Origin: Tamarix chinensis
Lineage: Eukaryota; Streptophyta; Magnoliopsida; Caryophyllales; Tamaricaceae
DNA length: 64,000 nt
Assembly (NCBI GenBank): GCA_030549775.1
Contig: CM060177.1
Location: 64,670,638 to 64,734,637 of the forward strand
Reading direction: 5' to 3'
The notes beneath the pieces were generated by a model that ran no database searches, was not told the DNA's origin, and saw only the letters and a list, made by a program, of their open reading frames with translations. Position numbers and translations under genes: made by a program. Shown here piece after piece: positions 10,356 to 22,000 of this stretch; positions within the stretch are counted from its first letter, which is position 1; each line of letters begins with the position of its first letter.

Positions 10356-11360
10356 CGGTGGCTGGAGGAGGGAGGAGCTGGGGAGAAGAGGCGGTGAGGG
10401 AGGCTGGGTCGCGGGAGCAGAGGGCAGGGGAGTCGGGAAAGGGAAAGGGAAGGGAAGGGATAGAAGAAAGAAAAGGAAAACAAGAGGGGGTCCGACGGGT
10501 TGGTGCTGCATTTTTTTTATAAATACAAGTACACATATAAAATAAAAAACTAAATGTTTAAAAATTATTATTGGAAGATTTTATTTAAAATTTATTAAAT
10601 AAAAATTATTTCGTAAGGTTCCGAAAGCTTAAAATTAATAAAAGTACTATATAAAGAATTTCAGAAATATTTTCGGAAGAATTTACCAATGAACGTAAAA
10701 ATTTATATTATTTATGAAAATATTATTTAAAAGTATATAATAAAATATTTAAGTCAAATTCCAATAAACCGAGACTAATTTAAATAATTTCCAAAATTGG
10801 TTTTCTGTAAATCAAAAAGCATAAAACAGAAGAAAATTAAGTTTAGAAAGAAATTCATAAATAATCTCCGAAAAACCTTTTTAATTTAAAACTTCCCGAA
10901 AATATTAACGATTTCCGAAAACAAATAAATTTAAAATGGAAATATTTTCTACATATAAAATTATTAAAATAAATTTAACTATTTAAATAGAAATTCCATA
11001 ATTTAAATAATATATTTTGTTAACAAAATATAACTCCAAAATAAAGTCATAATCACACGATGAAGTTATAATCGAGAACGAATCTAAAATATTAAAATTC
11101 AAAATACGATAAGGAAAGGGAATACATATTTTTAACCAAAAATCGAAATCATATGAATATAATAGAATCATAATCGTGAACGAATTTATCTATAATGGTC
11201 TGCAACGACAACGATTAATAAAATTCAAATATGAAGTCGAAATCGTTGATAAATCCATAAAATAAACCAAAATTAAAATAATTAATTGTTTACATTAAAT
11301 TATGCTAATAAAATCATTAGGCTCAAGAAAATTAGATTTAAAAAAATACGGGGTATTACA

Positions 11361-12570
11361 ATCTTATTCAAAAGCTTTTACCCTAGACATGCATGAATCA
11401 TTCCCTTTATACTTTACACATCATAAATCATAGATTCCATATTCATCATCATACTTTATTCATCAAGTACACATGTGCTACCACCGAACCCTAGTTAATC
11501 ACAACAAACCATAATTATCCACTCTAAACCCTAGTTAATCACAACAATCCATAATTAATCATTCCAAACCCTAATTCAGTCTCCTCCATACCCTTATATG
11601 TCCTACGTACTATTTTTCACCCAAAACTTCCAAACACTCAAATAACTCTTCTATTACCTTCCTTACATCCCAAGTCAACTTTTCATACATAAATTTCCCT
11701 CCCATGCAAACTTTATACATCCCATGCAACCTTTCAAAATTTTCATACAGAACCCTAAGTCCATCCATACGAAACCCTAAATTCTTTCATGCAAAACCTA
11801 AGATTCTGTCATACAAAACCCTAAATTTAATTCATATAAAACCCAAGATTCATCCATACCAAACCCTAGATTCAAACCATATAAAACCTAAAGATTCATC
11901 CATACCAAACCCTAAATTCAAACCATATAAAGCCAAAGATTCATCCATACCAAACCCTAAATTCAATCCATACAAAACCAAAGATTAGATTCTCCTATGT
12001 TACACTATAGATTAAATTCTCCCATATAAAACCATTAATTAGATTTCCCATACGAAACCATAGATTAGATTCTCCCATATAAAACCATAGATTAAATTCT
12101 CCCATAAGAAACCATAAATTAGATTCTCCCATATAACATCATAAATTTGATTCTGCCATATAAAACCATAAATTATATTCTCTCAAATGAAACCCTAAAT
12201 TTCCCATTTTATTCTTCCACTCATGAATCATTAAAATACTTAGGTCAACTCACATTCCTTAGTCAACTTCTTTCCCCATCCTCCTTTTTCATTCTTTCCC
12301 CCACACAAACCATATTAACATCCTCACATGCATGTGTTATAGGGTCAAAACACATAAAATCACATACCACAATATTTCATCACAACACATGTCATGTAAA
12401 TACACAATGACGTACTTCAACTCCACGTCATACCATATACGAAATAATTAATAATGATAAACATAGAATACATAGCATACAAAGCACATAATGCACATAA
12501 ACACACAAAAGGCCTTAGTAACACCCTTATATAAAACGACACCGGTCTTGGAGCACGCTCCTACGCCTCC
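11361..12570. repeat. Gene-free LTR-type DNA with degenerate CCCTAAA-like repeats
   Basis: From about 11740 to 12215, short units of the type CATACAAAACCCTAAATTC and then CCCATATAAAACCATAGATTAGATTCT recur every 25-35 bp. They resemble interstitial telomere-like motifs but are too irregular to be a telomere array. The 94-codon frame at 11704-11988 is a product of this periodicity. The rest resembles LTR noncoding DNA. No gene is supported. Confidence 0.6.
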
Positions 12571-12574
12571 TTAG

Positions 12575-13226
12575 GGTTTTGATAAAATACTAAAATAATA
12601 ATATCAAAAATACTAAAAATAATAACAATATTAATATTAAAAATAATAATAAAAATAGTAACAATAACCAAAATAATAAAAATAACAATAATAATAAAAA
12701 GGGCATAGTTCAAAAATAAAGTGAAATAAGGGCTTCGACCCCTTTACCAAAATAATACTAGTAATAATATCAGTAAAATAAGTAACAAAATTTAGTAATA
12801 ATAATAATAATAATAATAATGGAATAGAATAATAATAATGATAAAACCATAATAATATTGCAAAAATGATAATAATCATAATGGTAATAATAGTAAGGAT
12901 AATATTTGAAGATAAAAAGAAGTAGGGTTTCCACCCTACATTGAATAATAATAACTTAATAAATAATAATAATAACAGTAATAAGAATAAAAACTAAAGA
13001 TAATATAAATACTATTAAACTTAACAATAATAAGACATGATATTTATAATACTACTACGACTAAAATTCAAATAGGCACAATAGGGTTTTAGCCCTAAAT
13101 AAAATAATAATACTAACACTTGAAAAAATAATAATAATAACAATAACAATAATAATAATAATAGCAACACTAATGGTAAAATAGTTGTACTAATAATAAT
13201 GGAATAATATTAATATGAATTTTGAA

Positions 13227-13262
<36 letters not shown>

Positions 13263-13460
13263 GTAATAATAGAAATAATAAGAGTAATAATGATAAAATT
13301 GAAATAAAAATTACAATAAGGCTTCGGCCCTCAACAGAAATAATAATAAAAACATTAATACTAATAATAATAATGATACATATTAATAATGGAAATAATA
13401 ATAATAATAATAATAGTAATAATAATAATAGTATTTATATTTAAATAAATGAAATAAAAT
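12575..13460. repeat. (AAT)n-rich low-complexity field with spaced short hairpins
   Basis: The stretch is almost entirely AAT/ATA trinucleotide DNA, including pure runs near 12790 and 13230. It is punctuated every 160-240 bp by a GC-containing inverted repeat: GGG-CTTCGA-CCC near 12730, GTAGGG-TTTCCA-CCCTAC at 12922-12939, TAGGG-TTTTAG-CCCTA at 13082-13097, and AGGCTTCGGCCCT near 13319. The flanking words also resemble each other, so this is probably a decayed tandem repeat whose A/T part expanded. No coding sequence is supported. Confidence 0.75.
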
Positions 13461-15145
13461 AAATTAAGGCTTGTAAAAATAGGAAAAAGGGTTGAGAGGG
13501 TCTAGGGTTCAACCTTAGGCTGGTAATGACAGGCGGCACCGGTAGTGGTGCACAGCGGCGCCGGCAGTGACCGGAAAAAGGGAAGAAAAAGGGAAAATTT
13601 AAATGTTGGGAAAAAGATAGGGAGAATGGAGGTGGGAATTGGGGTATTTAAGACTGCCTAGAGGGAGAGGAGCGGGATGGAGGTGGTGGCGCAACTAAAG
13701 GTGGCGGTGCACGGTAGTGGCATCGGTGGTGGCTGAATGGGGAAGAAGGAGAGAAAGAGAGGAGGAGAGGGAGGAAGAGGAAAAGAAAGGTAGGGGAAGG
13801 TAGAGGAGGGTCTGCAGCACAATTTGGGAGGTGAAAGGAGCGGCGGCAGTGGCAGAAGAGGTGGCGGACGACGGCGCGAAGGGTGATAGAGACAGAAAAT
13901 GGGTTGGCTGAGGGGGCTACTTCGCACAGTTGGGGTGGCTTGCGCAGGAATAATCGAGGGATATGGGATGTTTGGTTAGCTAGAGGGTGGTGCAAGGAGT
14001 ACTTGGGTGGCTAGAATGGATGGCAGAGTTGGTCGATGGTAGCAGGGTTGGCGTCTAAAGGGGCGGTGGCGCACAAGGGAGGATTCTAGGTAGGAGATCA
14101 AAGGTTCGATACAGGGCTACTATGAGGGTATTTATAGACTTTAGAAGAGAGTTTAGGGTTATATGGATAGGTGAGGGGATAAGGCAAGTTGGTTCCGGCT
14201 CATCGGTGGTATTGTTTGGCTCGCGGAATTTCAGGGATGAGGGTGGGTGATTGGTTGGGATGAGGGAAAATGTGCAAGAATATGGATAAGTCAGTGGGGA
14301 AGGAGAGGGGAAAAACTGGCCGGTTAATTGGGCGAGATCGGCGGCGAGAAACTAGGGCGAAGAAGCGATAGCAGGTGCTCGATGGCGGGGCTAGGCAGGT
14401 GCGAAGGAAGAAGAAGAAGAAGAAAGGTGGGGGGAAACCGGGTGGTTCAGGCAAAGAATGAAAGAAAGGAAAAGAAGGGTGGACCGGCCAGGCGGTGATC
14501 ATTAAAATGGCGGGGGTGAAACACGGCACATAGGGAAAACAAAACACAAAACACGGTGCTGGGGAGAAGGAAGGAAGAAGGGGCGACTGCACAGGCTAGG
14601 TCGCGGGAAGCAGGCCCAATCGGGGAGAAGGTAAGGAAGAAAAGAAGAAGAAAGAAAAAGAAAGAAAAAGGAGGAAAGAAAAGGAAAAAGGGAAAAAGGA
14701 AAAGAGAAAAATAATTAGGTTAGGTTAATTAAATTAAATAGAATATTTGGGATATTTAAAAATAGTAATAATTAAATTAAATAATATTTAAATCCCCTTT
14801 TAGGCTAATTTAGGATTTTTAAAAGGTTTTCCATAAATTCCATTTTAATTAGCAAAACACCCTAATTTTCTCCAATTAAATTATTTATAAAATTACTATT
14901 AATTTGAAACTATTTTCTCCTTCTTATTTTAAATAAAATAATTTATTTATTTAATCTCCAAAATAATATCATTAATTAGTTAAAATACCCAAATTTCTCC
15001 TAATGAAAATACTTATAATTTTCTTCTTAATTTTCCCTAATTAATTCCCTTTTATTTTAATAAAAAACAATTTACTTAATTAATTTTCATAATAAAACTT
15101 CATTTAAGTATAATTTTGAAAATTAGAAATTTTTGGGGCATTTCA
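13461..15145 (-). mobile_element. Purine-rich LTR segment on the minus strand, TGAAATGCCCC terminus
   Basis: The plus strand is G/A-rich with rare GC-rich islands (13500-14640), then AT-rich up to 15145. Read in reverse it begins TGAAATGCCCC at 15145, a typical plant LTR 5' end. It continues through an AT-rich head into a pyrimidine-rich block, the same architecture as the two TGTAATACCCC copies. The GC-rich frames here (13648-13995 and 14200-14592) are low-complexity Pro/Ser/Leu translations and not genes. The 3' boundary is not identifiable, and it may continue through the AAT-rich field. A five-base candidate TSD, GCACT at 15146-15150, has no partner that I could find. Confidence 0.55.
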
Positions 15146-16260
15146 GCACTGGCCTTCTTTTCTCCTTACGCTTGTCTATCCCCCATTCCTCCTTTCTTTT
15201 TCTTCTTCCCTTCTCCCCGCGGTTGGGTTAGCCCAACCTCCTTCTTCCTTCCCCCCTTCACCGACGTGCGCACGGGTCAACCTGCTTGTCAACCTTTCCT
15301 CCCCACTTGGCCGGCCTGGTTCCCCCCTCCTCCTCCTTCTTCTTCCTTCGCCCCTACACATTGAGCTAAACAACACCCCATACCAGCCCCTCCCTACACC
15401 TTGCCTGTAACCACAGACCTACACATGCACCTGCCCTCTCTATCCCATCCTGTTCCCTTCCATTTTTAACCCTACACACCTCCCTACAACTCCCCCTGGA
15501 TGCTTTTTTTCTTTCCCCTTTCCTCTTCTCCCTTCTCTGCCACCCTACACCCTAACCTACAACCTTCCCTCTTGCAATCACATAACCCTACACCTTTACC
15601 TTCCCTCATCTTCCTCTTATTTTCCTTCTTCTCCTCTACCCATTTCTTTCCCTTCTCAAGCCATCTTCTTCCCCTGCAAAACCTCTCTTCTCCCTTCTTT
15701 CCTCCTCCTCCTTTCCTCCATTATTTTTGCTTCGGTACCCTCCACAGCCGCCTCTATCATCCAACCAACCACCACACCAACCCCTTAGCCTCCCCTACTT
15801 CCTGCCTGCACCACCTATCTACTGCCACACACCCTTGCAGCCCATATTTCCCTTCCTTTTTCTTTTCTTCTCCTCTCATCCTTCTACCCTGCACGCCACC
15901 TTGCACCACCCATTCCCCCTCTTTTGCTGCCACTTGTCCACCACCTAACACCTCCCCTACAACCTCCTCACCTCACCTTGCCCTAAATATCCCTATAGCA
16001 TCCTCCTTTCTCATCTTCTTTTTCATTCCTTCTTCTTCTTCTCCCTTCCATACACTCATTTTACAGCCCTTGCCACCACCGTCTCTATCGCAGATATCTA
16101 ACCCCCAACCACCACCTACACTTTTCCACCCTCCCTGCACCCAACCACCACCCTCCCTCCCCTCCACAAGCCCTTAATCGAAGCCCTCAATCCCTTACCT
16201 AAACCAGCCCTCCCCCTTCTTCCAACTTTTATCTCCGTCCTTAGTTCCCTTATTTTTGTG
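15146..16260 (+). repeat. Strongly pyrimidine-rich block, LTR-derived
   Basis: About 1.1 kb is dominated by C and T on the plus strand, with CCTCC, CTTCTTC and CCCTACA words. LTRs of this window carry such a block downstream of their AT-rich head, so it is probably the interior of a plus-oriented LTR whose head was lost at 15145. The 225-codon frame at 15500-16177 is Pro, Ser, Phe and Leu low complexity, has no recognisable domain and has an equally open antisense, so it is not called as a gene. Confidence 0.55.
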
Positions 16261-17529
16261 CACACAACATAAGACTTGCTGCATATTTTAAGCCCACTTA
16301 GCTAATTTTTGAGATATAAATATAGTTAGAATTAATATGTATTTACTAAGCTTTTTGATAAAAAAAAATTATTATTTTATTTTTCTTCTACTAATATGCT
16401 TGTTTTGATATTATTTCTAAGTATAAATTTTTACTAATCAAAGATTAAACTTTTAATTGGGTTACCGGTAAAGTTTAATTATTGCTGAAAATAAGGTAAC
16501 CATTATACCCTACTAAAATGTATGGATATACGTATGTTAGCACATTAGGGTTATAAATATATTTATGTGCATATTATGTGATGTTAAGCATATTATAATT
16601 TGTAGCATATATTGGTAGCTGAAATGAAAAGCATGCTATATTATGAATTATGCCATGTGTAGAAATGATGGCTAATAAATGAGACTTGTTATTAATGTTG
16701 ATATTAGATACATATACATGTTAGGTAAGAAATATGGCCATTTGTAGTAGAGATAATGTTAACAAGAGCCCTAAGGGCATTTTAGTAAATTTCTTTATTC
16801 AAAAGGGTGTGGCCTAAATATGTGTGTGTGGTAGGTGATAATGTCTATTAATTGTGAATAATAATGGTTGGTGGTGTTAGATGATGCATGTGGACCATGG
16901 GTATTAACATTTTATATGTTAGGGGTATTTTAGTAATTTTTGGCATAAGAAGGGTAAATTGGTAATTTTATGAATAAAAGGGATAATATGGTAACTTAGT
17001 AAGAAGGGTATTCTAGTAAATTGGCATGAGAAAGGAGTAATTTGGTAAATAAATAAGTAAAAAGGGCAGCTTCGTAATTTAATGAATAAAAAGGGTATTT
17101 TGGTAATTTAATAAGTAAGAAAGGTAACTTAGGAATTTAATAAATAAAAAGGGTATTTTGATAATTTAATAGGTAAGAAGGGTATTTTAGTTATTTTGTC
17201 ACATATTAGATATTATACTTAGAAACCAAACCGATCAAAATAAAAGTAGAGTGCGCAAGAAATATGATATATACATAGTAAATAAAATGTTTGCAAAGTA
17301 AGACCTTGACAGTCCCCAAATATTCAAATACCTGAAAGGAGATTAAACTAAAGCACAATATTACAATAATAGAAAGCAACCATATGGCGTAGCCCCAAAC
17401 CCTAGTCCATTGAGGAGAAAAAAAACACTCTTGATATCCACGCTCTTAGGCTATGAGCTCAAAATGAGGTACGCCCACTACGGGTGATCCAAAAAAACCT
17501 GCACATGGTCATTTTCTTGTGGAAAGGAG
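16261..17529 (+). other. Gene-free LTR-derived DNA up to the Athila insertion
   Basis: This is AT-rich DNA of the older host LTR. Its only internal structure that I can define is the minisatellite at 16915-17200. The Athila element inserts at 17530, and the host sequence appears to resume at 27563. No gene is supported. Confidence 0.5.
16915..17200 (+). repeat. Minisatellite of about 35-40 bp, AAGGGTATTTTGGTAATTTAAT type
   Basis: Words such as GGGTATTTTAGTAATTT, GGGTAAATTGGTAATTT and GGGTATTTTGGTAATTTAAT recur every 30-42 bp. They are separated by AATAAGTAAGAA or AATAAATAAAA linkers, giving roughly seven to eight units. The unit resembles a motif found in LTR interiors. It is diverged enough to be old. 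Confidence 0.75.
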
Positions 17530-18907
17530 TGATAAGTGTGACTTTTACATCTTATTCCTAAGGTTTATAAGAGTTTTTACCTTTAATTTCAGTCAGAATT
17601 CTCCCTTTTTGTTCTTGTCACTGCCTTTGTGTTGTGAAAATTTGCAGGGTCTCAAGCAACAAAAATAATCATGAAGGATTAAGATAAAGAATAACCTTAA
17701 AGGGAGAAGAAAGGAGAAAAAAGGAGCAAAGAGGAGCAAAAGTTAATGTGGAAAAATAAAGAATGCATATTTAAAGTATATGGGCCTGAAAGAAGTGAAA
17801 TTTAGACCAATAAAAGGTCTGTATTTGGAGAAGCTTTAAACATCAAAGTTTTAGATATTGTTAATATCTTTCCAACGCATCCAAAATCAGCTTAATCGGA
17901 GTTATAATGAAAAAGTTGTGGTCAAAATATGAATCATTTTCAAAGTTGACACGGGAAGCCCATCGTTACCGAAACCCTAGCGATCCACGAGGCGGTAGTG
18001 TAAAAACTCTTATTCTAATATCTCGAGGCAGCCTCCACTCCCTCTCTTTTCTCTCTTCTCTATCCTCTTCCCCAATTCATCAAGATCTCTCTTGTAAATT
18101 AGAGACGGAGGTTCAAGAAGTTAAAATTTTTCAAGAATTTGTGAACATCAAGGGTATTATCTAATGATATTTTCTTTATCTATGGAATCTCTTATTGTTT
18201 TTAATATTCTTGCTATGAATTTGATGGGCTAGATCTTGTGCTAAGGTGAAGGGTAATTTTTCCCGATCCTAATGTATTGAATTATTGCATCCTTTTTTAT
18301 TCAATTCATAATGTATGTGTTGTGTTATTGATTGATTGACGGATTCTTGAACCACGGGCGGGTTCTGATTTTCGGTGTGGGAAATACCGGTGAGATCGAG
18401 AAATAATCCAGTATTAGACCCAATAGCACAATGGGAGATTAAATTGTAGGTCGAGAGACGATCGATTTGACCTCTTCAACAATAAAGGAGGAAACTTTAT
18501 AGACTTTAATGCATTACATTCTATTAGACTCTAAGCTAGAGATAGTTAGGGCCATAGATATGTAATAGGGTGGTTGTGGCTTGAGAAAGCACAACACTTT
18601 CTATCCTTGTTGGCATGATTGATTATGATTGTTGAATTATTTTGTGATGTGATCTTCGATTACATGTGAGGATCGGAGGCGATGAACCGGAACCTTAGCT
18701 CTTCTATTTATTTGAGTGACTTGAGTGCTATTTTCCTTTCTTTTTAGCTTATTTAGTTATTTTAGCTTACAATTTATTATTTCATATCATCTCGTAGTTT
18801 AGACATAGTTAAGTTCTATCATTGCCCTAGTGGTCATTCACCAATCCTTATGGGATCGACTTTGACTACTACTCTGACCCCGTGCACTTGCGGGTAGGAA
18901 CGTGTCA
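17530..18907 (+). repeat. Athila-like 5' LTR
   Basis: It starts TGATAAGTGTGAC and ends GAACGTGTCA, and its copy lies at 26184-27562. It includes an 85-codon frame (17907-18164) that recurs in the other LTR. The segment TGACCCCGTGCACTTGCGGGTAGGAACG just before the end matches the kind of U5 end seen in plant Ty3 elements. Differences from the 3' LTR are scattered single bases plus one 1-bp indel. Confidence 0.95.
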
Positions 18908-18913
18908 AGTTTT

Positions 18914-18931
18914 TGGCGCCGTTGCCGGGGA
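18914..18931 (+). promoter_or_regulatory. Primer-binding site complementary to tRNA-Asp
   Basis: TGGCGCCGTTGCCGGGGA begins six bases after the LTR and is complementary to the 3' end of plant tRNA-Asp (…CCCCGGCAACGGCGCCA). This primer choice is characteristic of Athila elements. It fixes the 5' LTR boundary independently of the LTR alignment. Confidence 0.93.
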
Positions 18932-19070
18932 TTGGCAGCGAGTGACATTAGGACTCAAAGAATTTATTGTGATCTAGACATTTATTTTTTTTTTCTTTTT
19001 ACATTCTTTTTGTTGTGGTTGACTAATCTTGGGTGTAAGAGTTCTTGATTTAGTGTTGTTGCATTAGTGC

Positions 19071-22000
19071 ATGACCCGTGCTAGTGGGGGTGATCTAGTG
19101 CCACTTCATCTCGAGATTGAGAAGACCATCTCACATTTACGCAGGTCACACACCACAAATATTGAAATGGAAACCAATACTCCACCCCATGATGGACAAA
19201 TCCCACCACAAGAGCACATCTTACTCCAAGAACAAGCTCCTATCCAAGAGCAAGCTCCCATTCCTAGGTCACTTCGGGACTATGCTACACCAAGCCTTGA
19301 TGGCTCAACCTCAAGCATACGAAGACCAGTCGTACAAGCTAATAATTTTGAGATCAAGCCTGCCATTATCCAGATGCTACAAACATCAGTTCAATTTGGA
19401 GGTAACCTTATTGAAGATCCCCACTCCCATATTGCTAACTTTGTAGACATCTGTGACACTTTTAAGCTAAATGGTGTTTCTAATGATGCAATTAGGCTTA
19501 GATTGTTCCCTTTTTCGTTACGTGATAAGGCTAAGAGTTGGTTACACTCATTAGCCCCAGGGTCTATTACTACTTGGGACGATTTGATGAAGTCTTTCCT
19601 TTCTAGATATTTTCCATCATCAAAAACTGCAAAATTACGGAATGACATCACTACCTTTATGCAAAATGACCTTGAATCACTTTATGATGCATGGGAAAGG
19701 TTTAAGGATTTGCTTAGGAAGTGTCCACATCATGGCCTACCTATGTGGCTTCAGATGCGAACTTTTTATAATAGTATCTCTTCTACTAACCGTTCTATGA
19801 TAGATGCAGCTGCAGGAGGTACCATTATGAACAAGACTCCAGAGCCGGTTTATGAGTTCATTGAGGAGCTAGCTTCGAATTCCCATCAATGGCACTCCGA
19901 ACGTGCTCCGATACAAAGGACTCCAGGAATTCACTCTTTAGATTCCATCACGGCATTAGAGGCTAAGATTGATTTGCTTGCAAAAAAATTTGACAAAATT
20001 GGTAGTACTTCTTGTATGCAGGTACAAGCTAATGCACCTATGTGTGAGTTATGTGCTGGATCACACTTAAGCACAGAATGTCAAGTTGGGAATCCCTTCC
20101 AACAATCTTATGATCAAGTGAACTACATGGGAAATAGTTATGGGAGACCGAACAATCCCTACTCCAATGTGTACAATCCTGGATGGAAAAACCATCCAAA
20201 CTTTAGTTGGAGAAATGAAGTTCCTACAAAGCCTCCGGGATTCACACAACAACAACCAACACCTCCAGCTCCTTTACCGCCCCAACAACCTCAATCTTCT
20301 TCCCTTGAAGAGATGATGTCTAAGTTCATCACTCGCACCAAGGGCACCCTTCAAAAACATGATGCTCAAATTCAAGCTCATCTTCAGAAACAAGAAGCCC
20401 GCCTCCAAAATCAGGATGCATCCATCAAGAACCTAGAGGCACAGATTGGACAACTTGCTAATGCCATTTCAACGAGAGCACCTAACACTTTGCCTAGTAA
20501 TACAATCATCAACCCCAAAGAGAAAATTAATGCAATAGCCTTGAGGAGTGGGAAACCACTACTTGAACCATACCCTCAAGAACCCAAGGAAGATAAAGAA
20601 AAAGCTCCTGAAGAGAAAGTGCCTGAATCACAACCTGAGATAATCCACACTTCACCTCAAGAGGTAAATGCATATGTTCCTCCTCCTCCGTTTCCAGGTA
20701 GGATTGTACAACGGAAGTTAGATGCTCAATTTGTAAAATTTCTTGATATACTTAAGAAAGTGCACATTAACTTGCCGTTGCTTGACATTGTGAGACAGAT
20801 GCCCAGTTATGGGAAGTTTCTAAAGGACATAATCACTCACAAGAGGAAACTGGATGATTTTGAAACAGTAAGTTTGAATGAGGAATGCTCTGCAATCTTG
20901 CAGAACAAACTTCCTCCTAAGCTTAATGATCCAGGAAGTCTCACTATCCCATGTGTAATTGGGGATTTAAAATTCGAGATGGTATTATGTGATCTTGGTG
21001 CTAGCATTAATTTGATGCCCTTCTCTGTTTTGAAGCGTCTAGGTCTAGGGGAACCAAAACCCACCAATATGTCCCTTCAGTTGGCTGATCGATCTATCAA
21101 ATATCCGAGGGGCATTATTGAAGATGTTTTAGTTAAAGTGGACAAATTTATCTTCCCTGTTGACTTTGTTGTGCTAGATATGGAGGAAGACCACAAAGTC
21201 CCCCTAATTCTTGGTAGGCCTTTCTTAGCAACAGGACGTACTCTTATAGATGTCCAAGAGGGTAAGCTCATTCTTCGTTTCCAAGGCGAAGAAGTCACTT
21301 TTAATGTATTTAAGATCATGAAATACCCCTTAGATGATAACACTTGCTATTGTATTGATATCTTAGATAATGTAATTGATGATTGTTTTCAAGCAAGTGT
21401 TGTGCAGGATCCCCTGGAAAGGTGTTTGGTTCAACAAAGAGAGTGGGAGAATGAAGAGAAAGAAGAAGAGGTTGTCCGGTACTTGAATGTGCATCCACCA
21501 TATGGTCGTCACACTATGGTCCCCTTACAAGGGCTAGAGAGGGCCTAGATTCCAAAATTGAAGTCATCTATTGAGGAACCTCCCACACTAGAGCTTAAGC
21601 CACTACCTCAGCATTTGAAATATGCATTTATTGGTCATAATGATACACTTCCCATCATTATTTCTTCATCCTTGACTAATTTGCAGGAAGAAAAATTGAT
21701 GAGAGTGCTTAAGGAACGACATAAGGCTTTCGGATGGACCATTGCTGATATTAGAGGGATTAGCCCTTCCATGTGCATGCACAAAATTCTCATGGAAGAC
21801 AACCACAAGAAAGTGATCCAACCTCAAAGGCGATTGAACCCAACAATGCAAGAGGTGGTGAAGAAGGAGGTAATTAAGCTATTAGATGCAGGTATGATCT
21901 ATCCAATCTCTGATAGCTCTTGGGTTAGTCCTGTCTAAGTGGTTCCCAAGAAAAGGGGAATCACGGTAGTCAAGAATGATAATAACGAATTGGTGCCTAC

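Larger units (their letters stand above)
6300..11360 (-). mobile_element. Long LTR copy 1 (minus strand), diverged, hosting a nested solo LTR
   Basis: Read on the minus strand, the element begins TGTAATACCCCG at 11360, the same terminus as the copy starting at 59583. Homologous blocks follow in order: the AT-rich head, a pyrimidine-rich GC-rich block (complement of 10360-10515), a block with repeats of about 150 bp (8290-9080), a 58-bp minisatellite (6930-7400), and the stretch complementary to the DNA around 61.9-62.06 kb at 6440-6600. The 3' end should read toward ACA, but it is too diverged at about 6300 to define, and I found no TSD partner for ATCTT at 11361. Excluding the nested 849-bp insertion, it is about 4.2 kb. 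There is no gag or pol, so it is a solo LTR or an LTR fragment. Confidence 0.75.

Noticed and set aside
11704..12215. Interstitial telomere array
   Set aside because: CCCTAAA words are embedded in irregular 25-35 bp units with other sequence and never form a clean head-to-tail array.
13648..14592. Minus-strand frames of 89-130 codons in GC-rich DNA
   Set aside because: Low-complexity Pro/Ser/Leu translations from a purine-rich LTR segment, with no recognisable protein.
15500..16177. 225-codon open frame, the longest in the 11-17 kb stretch
   Set aside because: It is a translation of a C/T-rich block into Pro, Ser, Phe and Leu. It has no domain, the opposite strand is equally open, and similar blocks occur in the other LTRs.
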